DNA of 64,000 nt from Acanthosepion esculentum (lineage: Eukaryota > Mollusca > Cephalopoda > Sepiida > Sepiidae), in NCBI GenBank assembly GCA_964036315.1, contig OZ038511.1:1293126-1357125 (forward strand), given 5' to 3'. Positions 1-11,745 of the stretch are shown piece by piece. Every line of letters begins with the position of its first letter. The stretch's first letter is position 1. The translations under genes and the position numbers were made by a program. The notes beneath the pieces are model-generated. The model was not told the origin of the DNA. It saw nothing but the letters and a program-made list of their open reading frames with translations, and did no database searches.

Positions 1-204
1 GTCTGTGTCATGATCATCCTAAAATGACATTGGTTAGTTGAACTGATTTTAGGTTTGAAAACTCTGAAGATATCTATTTGTATCATGAATTATATGGAGT
101 TGATTTTGGAGAGAGTAAATTAAGTAAAAACATAAAAGTGCTCAATACACTATGTAGAGCAAAATTTTAAAAAGCCTAGTGATCCAGAATCTACCCACCA
201 AGGT

Positions 205-470
205 TTCACCTAATGGATCTTCAGGGAACTACAGCCAGTAGTACTCTACAAGCTTGTTGTTTTTGGATGGTATATTTCTGTGTGTTGACTTCTACATAGT
301 AGTTTAGTTGTCTGGAGTATGTGGGGAGATTGTATGCTTTTTTTGGTGGTTACATGCTGTGTGTAGTCAGTTGACCTGGGCAGCAATTTTATTTTTAGAA
401 AACTTTTAATATGCTGTCACCACTGCTAAATAGTGTAAAATTGCTAGTGAGAGAATTGTATTTAATTAGG
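205..470 (+). repeat. Partial direct copy of a PLE terminal repeat
   Basis: This block matches the longer repeat at 588-965 (same strand) and the inverted copy at 2040-2400. Shared landmarks are the ACATAGTAGTTTAG segment, the GGTTGACCTGGGCA-type segment and the CTGCTAAATAGTG segment. Its end (GAATTGTATTTAATTAGG) resembles the inverted copy more closely than 588-965 does, so it is an independent partial copy. PLEs often carry partly tandem terminal repeats, so it probably belongs to the same insertion. Confidence 0.6.
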
Positions 471-526
471 AATACTACCCTCACAATCAGTTGTGTATAA
501 CTATGTGATTTGAAAACAATCTTTGT

Positions 527-529
<3 letters not shown>

Positions 530-566
<37 letters not shown>
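530..566. repeat. (TA)n microsatellite
   Basis: A near-perfect TA dinucleotide run that separates the two direct copies of the PLE terminal repeat. The reading frame through it is only the repeat read as Tyr-Ile. Confidence 0.95.
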
Positions 567-573
<7 letters not shown>

Positions 574-587
574 ATTTTATTTAAAAC

Positions 588-965
588 GGCTGACAAGGAA
601 GATTTAACTAATCATTTATTGAGTTTTTCCAGCATTCTAATATTTTTTTTTCAGAGGTTGAAGAATATAGAAATTGTCCATAGTTATAATTGTCCTGAAC
701 ACTTTCAGCTAGTCCTATAGCCATTATCAAGTATTTTGTTTTTGGATGTTGAATTCTGGGTGTTGATTACTACATAGTAGTTTAGCTGTGTTGAGTACAG
801 CTAAACTAATGCAGTTGAAGGGGGTGTATGCTTTTTTAGTGGTGACTTGCTATGCATGGTTGGTTGACCTGGGCATCATTTCTATTTTGAGAAAACCTTT
901 AACATGCCATCTTCACTGCTAAATAGTGCAAGATTGATAGCAGTAGAAAATACAACCTGCTATCC
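588..965 (+). repeat. Left terminal repeat of PLE remnant
   Basis: About 370 bp whose reverse complement is clearly recognisable at 2040-2400. For example the GGAAGATTTAACTAATCATT start pairs with the AATTAAATCTTCCTTG end of the right copy, and GCTAAATAGTGCAAGATTGA pairs with TCAATCTTACACTATTTAGC. Together they bound the reverse transcriptase remnant at 1040-1920. Inverted terminal repeats of this kind are known in Penelope-like elements. I found no hammerhead core in this family. Confidence 0.7.
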
Positions 966-1039
966 TCCAGAAACTACTCTTTGCTTGTACCACAAAAGCT
1001 CCATTCTAAGACAATAATGGTAATATATATATATCCAAA

Positions 1040-1920
1040 CTAACGATGCTAGCATGGGAAACCCTTTAGGTCCTGCTTTCACTGACTTTTACATGTCTTA
1101 CATTGAAAACAATGTATTTAAAACAACCGATAAACCTGAAATCTACACAAGGTACATGGATAACATTTTCATTTTAATAGAAAATAAAGATGAAATTGCA
1201 AACCTAAAATAAACTTTTGAAAAAATCTCAACACTAGGATTCACATATGAAGCCATGGTACCTAACAAGATTGCATTCCTCGACGTTGAGATAGAGCTAA
1301 AATCCAACAAATTTAGCACTTACCCATATAAAAAAACACACTAGTACAAATTCTTGTCTTCTAAACTATGATAGCCAATGTCCAGAAAGATATAAAATAG
1401 CTGTGATAACAAACTTTGGAAATAGAGCATACTAAAATTCGTCTTCTCCAAAAATATTTCTATGAACTAAAACGCATAAAACAGACATTAGCCAACAATA
1501 ATTTTCCCAACTATATCATTGATAAACAAATAAAATTATCCTTACAAAAATACACAACCCCATTAACAAAAGTACAACATCACAAAACATCGACATATTT
1601 TATTGCAACCAGATGCACAATAATTATAAGCAGGATGAATTTGCTATAAGGAAAAAATCATTAAACGACATTATTGTGCTGTAACTACTGGAAAACATGT
1701 AAAATATATTATAGAAAATAGAAGACCGCAAAACTTGTTGGTGCCAACCACAATAACCCCACCAAATCTAAACTAACAGTGATTAATATAATGCACCAAT
1801 TTCGATGCTTAGTACAAGACTGTGTTACTTATCAAAAATCAATTACCTTTATCAGACCCACCACTACCTCCTTAAGTAGACATATTACATGCCACCTTTC
1901 AAAGCAGAATGCGATTAATA
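1040..1920 (+). pseudogene. PLE reverse transcriptase remnant
   Basis: Reading from about 1046 the translation shows the PLE-type RT palm: SMGNPLGPAFTDFYMSYIEN, then YTRYMDNIFIL, then after one in-frame stop (about 1210) a KIAFLDVEIEL segment. These match the conserved fingers/palm order of Penelope-like RTs. The catalytic YxDD reads YMDN at 1153-1164, so the second aspartate is lost. Downstream (1416-1649, another frame) is a basic RT-thumb-like stretch containing LLQKYFYELKRIKQTL. A cysteine/histidine-bearing region near 1790-1920 may be a worn GIY-YIG domain, but I cannot confirm it. Stops and frameshifts show the element is dead. It sits between inverted terminal repeats at 588-965 and 2040-2400. 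Confidence 0.75.
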
Positions 1921-2039
1921 ACATTTATTAACTCATAATTTATAAGAACCTTTAAGGAAAATTCTAGTCAATAACATAAAGATTCTTTTCAAATCAAATA
2001 GTCGTACACAACTCATCGTTAGGGTAGTATTGGTGATTA

Positions 2040-2400
2040 AATACCATTCTCCTACTATCAATCTTACACTATTTAGCAGTGGTGGCAGCATGTTAAAAGT
2101 TTTCTAAAAATAAAAGTATTGTCCAGGTCAACCGACTAAACATAGCATGTGACCACCAAAAAAACATACAATCTCCCCAACATACTCCATACAGCTAAAC
2201 TACTATGTAGAAGTCAACGCACAGAAATATACCATCCAAAAACAACATCCTTGACAATGGCTATAGAACTAGCTGAAAGTGCTTGGAACAATTATAACTA
2301 TGGACAATTCCTAGATTCTTTAACCCCTGAAAAATGGAAAAAATGTTAGAATGCTTGAAAAACTCAATAAAAGATGAATTAAATCTTCCTTGTTGGCCAT
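2040..2400 (-). repeat. Right (inverted) terminal repeat of PLE remnant
   Basis: Reverse complement of 588-965, with small substitutions and indels over about 360 bp. It closes the element at 588-2400. The ORF of 66 residues that starts at 2149 lies entirely in this repeat and is a chance reading frame. Confidence 0.7.
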
Positions 2401-2454
2401 TTTCAATGAAAGATGCTTTAAAGAAAGGTTGTTGCCCAAATACACATTAATAAA

Positions 2455-2484
2455 TATGTGTGTGTGTGCATATATATATATATA
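2455..2484. repeat. (GT)n/(AT)n microsatellite
   Basis: Short TGTG and ATAT run just outside the right PLE terminal repeat. Confidence 0.85.
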
Positions 2485-2499
2485 ACATGAATACTAACT

Positions 2500-4015
2500 A
2501 CATACACATTTAGAAAAATCAATTTTGATATTTTTTCAATTGCTTTTCCTTAAAAATATATTTGAAAATATTTATATTTATTGGAATAACTGAAGGATCT
2601 TCTCTTGGAGTGGAATGGATTTAAATTTTCTGATTATTATATGAAGACTTTTCAGTTTACAGGTAAAAGGTCACTGTCTTCAGATTTCCAAAATGCATGG
2701 CACATGGACATTTTCTTCAGTATCCATATGGATTTGCTTTTTTAACAATAATTTTCTATTTTATGAAACTGAATAATAACAAAAAAATTAGAATTCTATT
2801 CATTTGAATGTGTTTGAAACGGCTTAAACATTGTATCTACTCAGCTTCTCAAAAGCATTTTTAGAAAGAAACAATTATTTTTAGATAAATAGTTTGGCTT
2901 CTGTGTACACTGAAAAAATTCAATCAAATTTTATGATCAAAGACAAAAATATTCATTATTGTTAATATGATGAATAATTTCATAATTTAAGAGTTAAAAG
3001 ATTATGTTAGCCAAATTTTTTTCCTGTAGAAATTTGTTTTTCCTTTGAAGTTAAATGCAGTCATGATTTGAAAATAAATCTTGAATGCAATTAATTTGAA
3101 TGTAAATGAAAACCCTGAAGAAGATTTACTTCTGAGGGACAAGGTATAAAAATATTATAAAACAATACAAGGCCAAGAAATATATGATTTGTTTAACTCT
3201 TAACAGTTGATGCATAAACAAAGAATTAATTCCCAAGTGTTTTAAAATATACTTAAAAATTAAATTTGTTATTTTTAAGAACTATACAGTTAAACTTTGG
3301 TTGTTTAGATTTCATTTCATAAGTTTGATCATATGGAAAGTTAAGTTATTTTCTCAAAATTTTACTTTAGAAGGATTTCAAACAATTTAATATAGCAAGG
3401 CTGGGGTTATTGTGGTAGAAAGATTAAAACTGATAAATAACATGTATATCCCTGCCCAAAAGTCATGGGCTTGTATTATTCCTTATGTCTATCAAACTTG
3501 AGAAAAGCCTTATTCTTGCCATGGACTGATAAAAATACACACACACACACACACACAAAATCCATGAGCATGTATTTTAAGCAATTCAAATATATTTTAA
3601 TACCTCTTATTTTTCTAGATTTTAACACTGATGTTATGAATTCATACTCTGCTGTGTGAAGTTTTTTTTAGCAAGATTTTGAGATTAACACATCTGGTTA
3701 AGAAATGGACCAGTCTAAAGAATTAAATAAAATTTATGAATAAAAAAAAATACAACAATAACAAATAATTATATCAGAAATATTAAGCAAACTAAAAACT
3801 ACACACAACATATGATTGAAGTTAGTAAAATCATTGAGAACTGTCTCAGCACACTTAGCAAACATGTACAACCAATTCTCACTTAACAACTGCATTCTGT
3901 TCCATTTGAATGAAAAGTACCTGGCCTCTATTTCAGGCATACTATGACTGTAAGAGATTTATGTCTACTAGCTTCAGATTTTGCACCATTTTTCACATTT
4001 TTACAGTATATATTT
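2500..4015. other. Gene-free AT-rich stretch
   Basis: No coding signal, RNA gene or recognisable repeat apart from a short (AC)n run at 3537-3556. Open frames here are short and rich in Phe, Asn and Lys, as expected of AT-rich noncoding DNA. Confidence 0.6.
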
Positions 4016-4019
4016 TTCT

Positions 4020-4220
4020 TCTGTGTGCCATGACACGTCAGTATGTGGGTGATCATAGCTCTCCACAACTTCCTGTCCTTTGTAGCCCTTAGTAAATTTT
4101 GTAGTTTTGCTAATCTCTGTTCAGCCAACCAATTACACTAGCTTGTCAGGTAGGTTATATGCTGCTTTCCTCTGTTCCTCTTGCCTTCAATATGTCCTGT
4201 GAGTGTCAAATTTTCCAAGT
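4020..4220 (-). pseudogene. 3' end fragment of an L1-like LINE ORF2
   Basis: On the minus strand the translation contains LLRATKDRKLWRAMITHI, followed by CHGT and a lysine run. That is the C-terminal signature of a LINE ORF2 also seen here at 22030-22160 (plus strand, KERKLWREMIWKGHGI) and at 25510-25710 (minus strand). The DNA of 4040-4220 aligns with 25530-25710, sharing for example CTCTCCACAACTTCCT. Only the extreme 3' end is present, as expected of a 5'-truncated insertion. The family resembles the endonuclease-RT LINEs annotated widely in cephalopod genomes; clade assignment is inference. Confidence 0.7.
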
Positions 4221-4224
4221 CCTC

Positions 4225-4980
4225 TTTCCTCATTATCTGCCCTCAAATTCAAAAATCATCTCTTCATTCTGTATATTACTTTGGTTTGCATACTGTAAAT
4301 AAAAGTAATTTTTTAATTTATTTTTCACTTTTGTTTATCTGTGTTATTTGATTCATTTTCAAGAAAGAAAAAAGTCACAATCAAAGTTTTTGTAGCTTTT
4401 TTCAAAATGTTTATTTTATGATGTTCTACAGGTGGTCATCAATCTGGAGCCATTAAATATTGTTAAATGTGGAGTGGCTGTATTTCTTGGCCCTTTTTAA
4501 AAACAGCAGTAAAATGTGATGATATATGAATATTAATGAATGATATCCACTGATATTCCATGGGGTATCATTGCAGTTAAAGCAAAGAATAGTTTATACA
4601 TTTTAACAATACAGAGAAACAAGAAATCATTTTGTTTCCAGGTCAAAATGAATGCTTATTTATTATAAGCCTGATAAAACAAAAAAAACCTTTCCATAAT
4701 ATTCCCAAAACATTTCCTTTCCTTTCAAAGAAAAACTTTCTTATTTTACTTGTCATTATTCACTAAGCTCTTTTATAGATTTTGTGATGCCTTGGAAAAA
4801 AGATTAGGGGTCTCGGCTCTCGCTTTTGAAACATGAGAACTCTTATGTAGTGAAGGAATCATATTTTTAAAACAGAAAATATTATAATATAAGCTCTACT
4901 TCTGTATGGAGCACTGTCTTTTTGGAAATAAAAGCAAAAATACTAAGGAACACCGGATTATTTACCTAACATGTTCTTTT
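4225..4980. other. Gene-free AT-rich stretch
   Basis: I see no gene, RNA or repeat unit in it. Confidence 0.6.
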
Positions 4981-5002
4981 CTATTTTTCTGCATACCTGC
5001 AC

Positions 5003-5004
<2 letters not shown>

Positions 5005-5055
<51 letters not shown>
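5005..5055. repeat. (AT)n microsatellite
   Basis: Uninterrupted AT run of about 45 bp preceded by short ATAC units. Confidence 0.95.
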
Positions 5056-5056
<1 letters not shown>

Positions 5057-5161
5057 CTAATATCTAATATTATATAAAAAGATTAATTAAATTTGATACC
5101 AGGTTTTTGTTTTCCCAAACTTTGAAGTTTCTTGGCAATGACCATTCTTCAAGGGGTTTTG

Positions 5162-5625
<464 letters not shown>

Positions 5626-5671
5626 GGAACAGATTTGCTTGACCCTGATATGTTGAAAAATGAGAGAGAGA

Positions 5672-6000
5672 AGCAGGCAGGTGTTATGGAGTAATGGATA
5701 GCAGCTCAGATTTAGGAATCAGACGAATTCATTACATTTGACTTACATGCAAATACCCTTGGGAAAGATATGAATCCATCTCTTCTTTTTCCACCTGTGG
5801 GTAAATAACAGGACAGAGTAGGTCCTCTAGCTTTGGATGTGAGTGGCTTACGAGAACAACAACTCTGAAATCAATACTTGAAAAGTGTCATTTTGAGGAC
5901 CTTGTAGTACACTATATGCACCAGTTTTCCATATTCAGGTCTTCCAAAAATGTGGCTGGTTCTACATAAGACTTCACCACTATAATCAAATCATATGTGT
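5672..6000 (+). mobile_element. tRNA-derived SINE, copy 2 (tandem)
   Basis: Second copy of the SINE at 5266, starting at a GGTGTTATGGAGTAATGGATAGC head, about 45 bp after the first ends. It lacks part of the B-box region (GAATCAGACGAATTCATTAC replaces the longer tRNA part) but keeps ATACCCTTGGGAAAGATATG, the GGGTAAATAACAGGACAG block and the terminal ATAATCAAATCATATG. Both copies run in the same direction, so this is either a tandem duplication or two insertions at one hot spot. Confidence 0.8.
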
Positions 6001-6004
6001 GGAT

Positions 6005-6165
6005 AGTACTGGCTGTTCTATAGTTTTAAGGTGTATTCTATATTTATGAGTAAAAGTGCTCAGTATCAGAGATAGAGCATATGTAAAAGTGGAGGCTGAC
6101 ATCAACACCAAGCAATGGCAGTCTATTTCAGGCTAAAACACAATCTTCAGACCATCTAGATTGGA
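6005..6165 (-). repeat. Decayed hammerhead-bearing terminal repeat
   Basis: Same family as 33640-33780: CTCAGTATCAGAGATAGAGC matches CTCAATATCAGAGATAGAGC, followed by a hammerhead-like block. On the minus strand the core CTGAAGA (6144-6150) and GAAA (6126-6129) are kept. Position 15.2 is T and the cleavage-site U16.1 is C, so the ribozyme is expected to be dead. An (AT)n run starts 20 bp further on. Confidence 0.6.
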
Positions 6166-6181
6166 CACAACCACACACACA

Positions 6182-6183
<2 letters not shown>

Positions 6184-6238
<55 letters not shown>
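6184..6238. repeat. (AT)n microsatellite
   Basis: About 52 bp of pure AT next to the ribozyme-family repeat. Confidence 0.95.
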
Positions 6239-6239
<1 letters not shown>

Positions 6240-6810
6240 TAAACTGGTACTTAGAGGAATGTAAACATTCTCTGATAGTAATTTTGATATTGCTTTAATA
6301 ATTTAAAAAGCTCAAAATTATTCCTTTCACATGTGTTTATGAGTAAAGTCTGAATTAGGACTCGTCCTTTCCACACATATGCTGCCTTGAAAGTAACCTG
6401 GGATTAAACAGCTGGAATGAAAAACATTAAAAGAAATGTCCAAAAAGGAAAGGAATTTTTTAATAGCTACTTTGCTTTTCTTTTCTTTTTATACTTATTA
6501 TGCTTTTGAATTTTGCTTGCATTCTTGCTAACCCTGCCATTTTATTGTTTTAGTTGCCTACAGCAATTTGTTGTTTGGGTTACAATATCCAATGGCACTA
6601 AACTCTGGGGAAGAATTTCCTTTATGCAGCCAAATATATTTCATCTTATACTTATTAATCCCTTCTCATAAACTGATTGAATTCCAGTCATAATTTCTAC
6701 TGGAAAAAAAGTGTGGATGTTGACTTACATTCAAATTCTCATGTGAATATGCAATAGAAAACCAAGGTTTTAAATTTAAAAAGAGCTGGAAACTTTTGCA
6801 CATCTAACAT

Positions 6811-6824
6811 ACATACATACATAA

Positions 6825-6886
<62 letters not shown>
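6811..6886. repeat. (ACAT)n/(AT)n microsatellite
   Basis: ACAT tetranucleotides grading into about 48 bp of AT. The stretch from 6240 to 6810 before it holds no gene that I can see. Confidence 0.95.
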
Positions 6887-7083
6887 TTATCTTTTTATTT
6901 AGTCAGCATGTGGGAGAACAATGTAAGATATTTAATAACAAAAATGATGGAAACAAAGAAAAAGAATCTAAATTCACTCTACGAGATTCTATACTCAAAA
7001 CACATAATAAAAAAAAAAATTCTAAATTTAAAATTCCCAGTGTCTCTAATTCATGCACATGTGCAGTTGCATCCATAAACTTA

Positions 7084-7135
7084 GTCTGATGAAGTCCTAA
7101 GGATGAAGAAACACATCACACAAAATCTTTTTGCA
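7084..7135 (+). ncRNA. Degenerate hammerhead-like motif
   Basis: CTGATGA at 7086-7092 is followed by AGTCCTAAGGAT, which can fold as a GTCC/GGAT stem with a TAA loop, and then GAAGAAAC. The expected form would be GGAC directly followed by GAAAC, so a GAA duplication has probably disrupted the junction. Stem I partners are not clear. I read it as a decayed PLE hammerhead; a chance CTGATGA is possible. Confidence 0.35.
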
Positions 7136-7199
7136 CTTTGTCATACTTCTTTTCCCTAAAATTGTTCTTGACATATTTAAAAAAATTATATATTGCTAT

Positions 7200-7241
<42 letters not shown>
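7200..7241. repeat. (AT)n microsatellite, left of hairpin
   Basis: Pure AT run; a second one at 7356-7383 lies on the other side of the hairpin at 7261-7344. Confidence 0.95.
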
Positions 7242-7242
<1 letters not shown>

Positions 7243-7260
7243 ACATTTGTAGTGCAACTT

Positions 7261-7344
7261 AGTTTCATGGTTTCCCAAGTTGTCAGACACATATGGCAAT
7301 TCATATTGCCATATGTGCCTGATAACTTGGGAAACCATAAAACT
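7261..7344. repeat. Short foldback: 40-bp arms, 4-nt loop
   Basis: 7261-7300 and 7305-7344 are reverse complements with three mismatches by my count, around a TCAT centre. It lies between two (AT)n runs, which extend the potential cruciform. Possible origins are a small palindromic MITE or a replication foldback. Overlapping reading frames on both strands are shadows of the palindrome. Confidence 0.85.
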
Positions 7345-7351
7345 TTAAGTT

Positions 7352-7355
<4 letters not shown>

Positions 7356-7383
<28 letters not shown>
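7356..7383. repeat. (AT)n microsatellite, right of hairpin
   Basis: Run of AT after the foldback. Confidence 0.9.
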
Positions 7384-7390
<7 letters not shown>

Positions 7391-7781
7391 AATAAAGTAG
7401 ACACACAAAAAGTGAGGTAATTTGCTGCATTGATAAAATATTTCTTGCTTGAACTTCTGTGTAGACATTGTAAGAAGATATAGAATTTTAAAAAAGTGGA
7501 TCAAATTATGAGACATTCTATATAATCAACTTCTTGTCTGTTAAAATTCAAACTCAGCATTAATGAAAGTAGACATGAACTGACAAAAGTAGCAAGTGTT
7601 AGATTTCTTCTTTAATAATTATCTACAGTCTTAAGGTGCATTTTACAATTTATGATTTTATATTTATAATTATATTAATTATTTATATTTTCTCGCAGAT
7701 GAGCAAATAACTAACAAAGATAAGAACAAGTGGCGATAAGTAATAATTGAACTAGATAGAAAGGTTTGTGCATAGTATTTG

Positions 7782-7782
<1 letters not shown>

Positions 7783-7830
<48 letters not shown>

Positions 7831-7842
7831 AAGAAAGAGAGA
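7783..7842. repeat. (AT)n(AG)n compound microsatellite
   Basis: AT run followed by an AG run; the 76-residue minus-strand frame over it is low-complexity. Confidence 0.95.
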
Positions 7843-7849
7843 CTGAGAT

Positions 7850-8530
7850 GACTAGTATGTTAGAGAGATAAATGGATATAAACAGACTGACACAAATTGA
7901 TCCATCCAATATAACTTCATATTCTATATTTTCTTTTGGAATATTTCAAAAGTAATGCACATTTTATTTCTTTTGGAGAGCAATGTCTTTTTACAGTCAG
8001 ACATGTTGCAAGGAATTGCCAGTATTTTGTATTGTAGTTGTAATCCTCCATTGAGAAAACTGAAATCAGCTTGAACAAATTGACTAAACTGAGCATAAAG
8101 ACTTTCTGAATTCATAACTTCTGAGATGCTAAGAGATATTCAGGAACAAATTTCATGCTTTCAACTTACAAAGTATTGCTTTGATTTTTCTGCTTCTTGG
8201 CTTCATTTCTTGTGAACTTCATTCTTCACATTTCCAGTGAATGCAATTTTCATATTTCACTTTTCCTCAGATGAAATTAATACTCTTTTTTTATATTATA
8301 ATTACAGCTGACTTCAAATTTTTGTAAACACCAAAAGCATTTTGTGCGTCTGAGAAAACAAAACTAATGGGGGTTACATTTTATTAAACTTACAAAGCTT
8401 ATTGATTTTTTAGGCTTGAGAAAACCAAATTTAGGACACAGACTTATACTACTTTCATGAATTTTAGTTGAAATAATTGGCTTCAGTATATGTATGTTTT
8501 TTTTTGTTAATAAATGTAACTGCATTTTAA
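7850..8530. other. Gene-free AT-rich stretch
   Basis: No coding or RNA signal seen. Confidence 0.55.
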
Positions 8531-8534
8531 GTAA

Positions 8535-9480
8535 GACTAGCAGGGATACCCAGTGTTGCTCAGAAGATCTCTGAATAATAGTTTATTATTGACAATTTAT
8601 TGATATTTTTCAATCATCTTATGCGAAATAAACTTCATTGTTTTTTGGTTTGTCCCAAAATAACTAAATTTGGGAAAATACCACACTACCAATACCATGC
8701 TGGGGGTTGGGAGATCTTAGGGGGCTGAGTATTCCCATATTTTTTTCAAAAAGACACTTTATTTTTTGATTTAAATACTAACATAAATACTTTGTTAATG
8801 TTGTTTTTAAACAAATCAAATTTAGATAAAAGTTTATTAGCCTTTTTCAAATTATTATTAAAGATATATTTAAACATTTAATTTAATCATTTTTTTCAAG
8901 TAGAAACTGTAGGAAGCCTTACTTCTTCAGAAAATAATTATTTACTATTTATTTTGGAGGGGAATTTAGATTTTTTCAGTAAAGTTTTACTTTTAAACAT
9001 TACATTAGCAACCATTTCTTTGTAAATGAATTTCATTACTATTTTGAAAGAGAGTAGAAGCAAGCAAGATAGATTGAGAATTTAGTTTTGAAAAATGATT
9101 AAATTGCAAGTTATATTTGTATTTGAAAAGAAAAGGAAAACTTTAGTTAAATAAAAATTAGGAGAGACAGACATGACTTATGGGAAACATTTGTCATATT
9201 GAATTTTTGTTTTTTACGAATTTAACTATATTTTATTTAAATTAATTTTCGAAAAATAAGGCTCACTTTAGTTTTTGCTTTAATAAAACTTGAAAATTAT
9301 TTACTTGTTAATTAGAATCCAAAAAAACAATGAAGTTTATTTTTTAAAGAATTGATAAAAAAATTATTAACTTTAAGATAGCTAAAAAATATTAATAAGT
9401 CAATAACACAGACACACAATCAACTGCCCTTTAGGGTGACACTGATTCTGTATATACAGACAAACATAGATGGGAAGGGA
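8535..9480. repeat. Possible dispersed repeat of unknown class
   Basis: The block opens with GACTAGCAGGGATACCCAGT and GTTGCTC, which resembles the start of a dispersed repeat common in invertebrate genomes (a CTAGCAG..ATACCCGGCGTTGC motif). It ends near a CAGACACACAATCAACTGCC / GACAAACATAGATGGGAAGG segment. There is no ORF. Family and boundaries are a guess from recall and need a consensus search. Confidence 0.3.
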
Positions 9481-9489
9481 TTATTTTGG

Positions 9490-11500
9490 AGTTATTAAAT
9501 CACTATAGTAACCACCAGTAGTTATCATCATAATGTAAATACTATAAACATGTATGTATGGCATAAATAAATATATACTTAATATAGATATATTAAGCAA
9601 AATAATAAAAATAATAGATTTCTCACAGCTTCTTTCTCATGAATGCACTACTGTATTGTACTTTGCATCTTTGTTTATAATTGAAAGGCCTGCCGCTACC
9701 ACCACCAAGTGGTCACTTTGAGAACTATTATGACTCATTCCGCTAAGCCTGCAGTTTTTGAAATACATCGCTGACAATTTGGAAGTTTTTCTACCTGTAA
9801 ATTATTTTTTATTTTGCCTGCAGATTTTGTGTATTGCATCCAAACTCTGTTAATGGATGGTTTGTCTGTATATTTATTTTGTAGCCAGATGCACACACAC
9901 ACACACACAGACTCAAATATTTGAATATTAAACTTTTGGCCAAATAATATTGTATTTAATATTCATTTAAATTTACTTTGTTGTTTTAATATTTATTTTT
10001 TTAAGTTATGCTTTTATTTACTATAATTATGAAAATAAATTCAAGAGAATAGAAATTTTAAAAATACATACTTGGATAGCGTTTAGCAGAATAAAAAAGT
10101 AAAAATGAATAGTAATTCAATTTGAGAATAAGAATTCTTACTGTTCATTTTTACTTTTTAATTCTGAGAATTTCCAATGCATTCTAATCCATTTTAATTT
10201 TAAAATATCTTCATAAATACAAATCATACAATGATAATTTTGCTTGGATGATAATGAGTTTGTATCCATTTGCCATCTGAATAATTTGCCTTTACTTTCT
10301 GCTTCTATAAACATGAGCACATCTTATAAACAAAAGTTAATTTTTGAAGTCATAATCTGAAATCTTTTAAAATAAGGATTACAATAACTTGCCTGTTCTC
10401 TAAAGACTGCCTTAAAGTGAACCTTTTTTTATTTATGAGTGGAAAACTTACTCTGACAATGGATTCATTATCACCTTCAGCTGAAGAAAAAATTACAAAC
10501 AGCATAAATGAATCCGTATTTTTTGTCTGCTGAAAGAAAATAGTTTTAATGAATACTTTTAAAAAAATATTAAACTCCTTCAACTTTTCCACCCTGATAT
10601 TAAATATATGTTTATAAATATTACTACAAATAAGAACAAATTAACATCTATATATCCTAAAACTAAAACTGTTATAATTTTAATTTTGTATTGTTGCTTA
10701 ATTAAGGTTCACTGACATGAAGCAGCTATTATTGCAAGAATATTTAACCAAGCTGTAAAGATGAAAAGTAAGAGCTCTGTGGAAATGGTAATGCCAATTT
10801 AGATTTTTAAAGTGCTTTTGTAAAAAAACTTTAATGTTGATCTAGTAATATGAAGAAAGGTTTTCTTAAAAACATCTTGAAGTGACTGTTGTACTGATAA
10901 AATAATTTTTTAAAAAACTAGATTTGTATTTGAGACAAAAGCAGACAAGTGGCCACAGCCCTTCATAACTGAAGATTCAGTAAATAAAAAAATGTAATAT
11001 TTAACTCAATAATACTTTCTAGTTTATGAAAAAATACTTATTAGCTGTGAGCATAACCAACTATAAAGACAAGCTGATTAGACTGTCACTGATGTTTATT
11101 TTTTAGGTTTTGATATAATAACATTTTTTTTTTGTTCAGGATATTAAAAAAACTTTCAAACAAATATCAAATAATTATCACATGAACAAAGATTGATACA
11201 GTTCTTTTCACATTGATTATTATTTTAGTACACTCCAGAAGAAAATCTTTACATTTTGTTTCTATAATTATTGAAAAAACAAATGTTAAATAAATCATTG
11301 ACTCACTAATAATCCTTTACTCACTAATATGCATTTGATGTAATATTTTTTGCTTTATCTTCAAAAAGTATAAAGCATCCAACAAGTCTCCATAAAGAAT
11401 ATTATGAAGCTTTTTGAATTGATACATTTTAAATTCTGTACACAACTCTTAAAAAGATGCCAGCTTTTAGATGTAAACTCCATGTAATCCTCACACAGAG
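9490..11500. other. Gene-free AT-rich stretch
   Basis: Contains a short (CA)n run at 9892-9908 and otherwise nothing I recognise. The minus-strand frames at 10138-10592 lack any familiar motif. Confidence 0.55.
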
Positions 11501-11504
11501 ATAT

Positions 11505-11597
11505 TTACACTATTTACATTGTTTAGGCTGTTGTCCTGATCATTATTGCCATATTCACAATGTTTTGGCCATTGTATGATCCGGTCTTCTTCAGCTA
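11505..11597 (-). repeat. Inverted PLE terminal sequence, left half
   Basis: Reverse complement of the terminal sequence that closes the PLE at 63655-63775 and of 11649-11745. Minus-strand landmarks: CTGAAGAAG at 11586-11594, then CAAAACATTGTGAATATGGC, then GTAAATAGTGTAAA. It faces its partner head to head around a 50-bp spacer. Confidence 0.65.
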
Positions 11598-11648
11598 ATA
11601 TTTGTTGGAATCTTCAAGCCAAACCCTTTATTTAGTCAAATAAATATC

Positions 11649-11745
11649 ACCTGAAGAAGGCTGAAGATTACAATGGCAGAAACATTGTGAATATGGCAAT
11701 AAAGATGAGGACTACAGTTCAAACCAGATAAATAGTGTAAATAGT
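11649..11745 (+). repeat. PLE terminal sequence, right half, hammerhead-like
   Basis: Reads CTGAAGA (11651-11657), a 21-nt arm, then GAAAC (11679-11683), and continues AATATGGCAATAAAGATGAG to GTAAATAGTGTAAATAG. The last part is nearly identical to the PLE end at 63700-63770. The arm between the two core boxes pairs poorly, so a catalytic fold is doubtful. With 11505-11597 it forms a short inverted pair with no coding part between. Confidence 0.65.

Noticed and set aside
1640..1920. Firm call of a GIY-YIG domain in the first PLE
   Set aside because: Only scattered Cys/His residues are readable and neither GIY nor YIG is visible, so it is left as a possibility in the RT entry.
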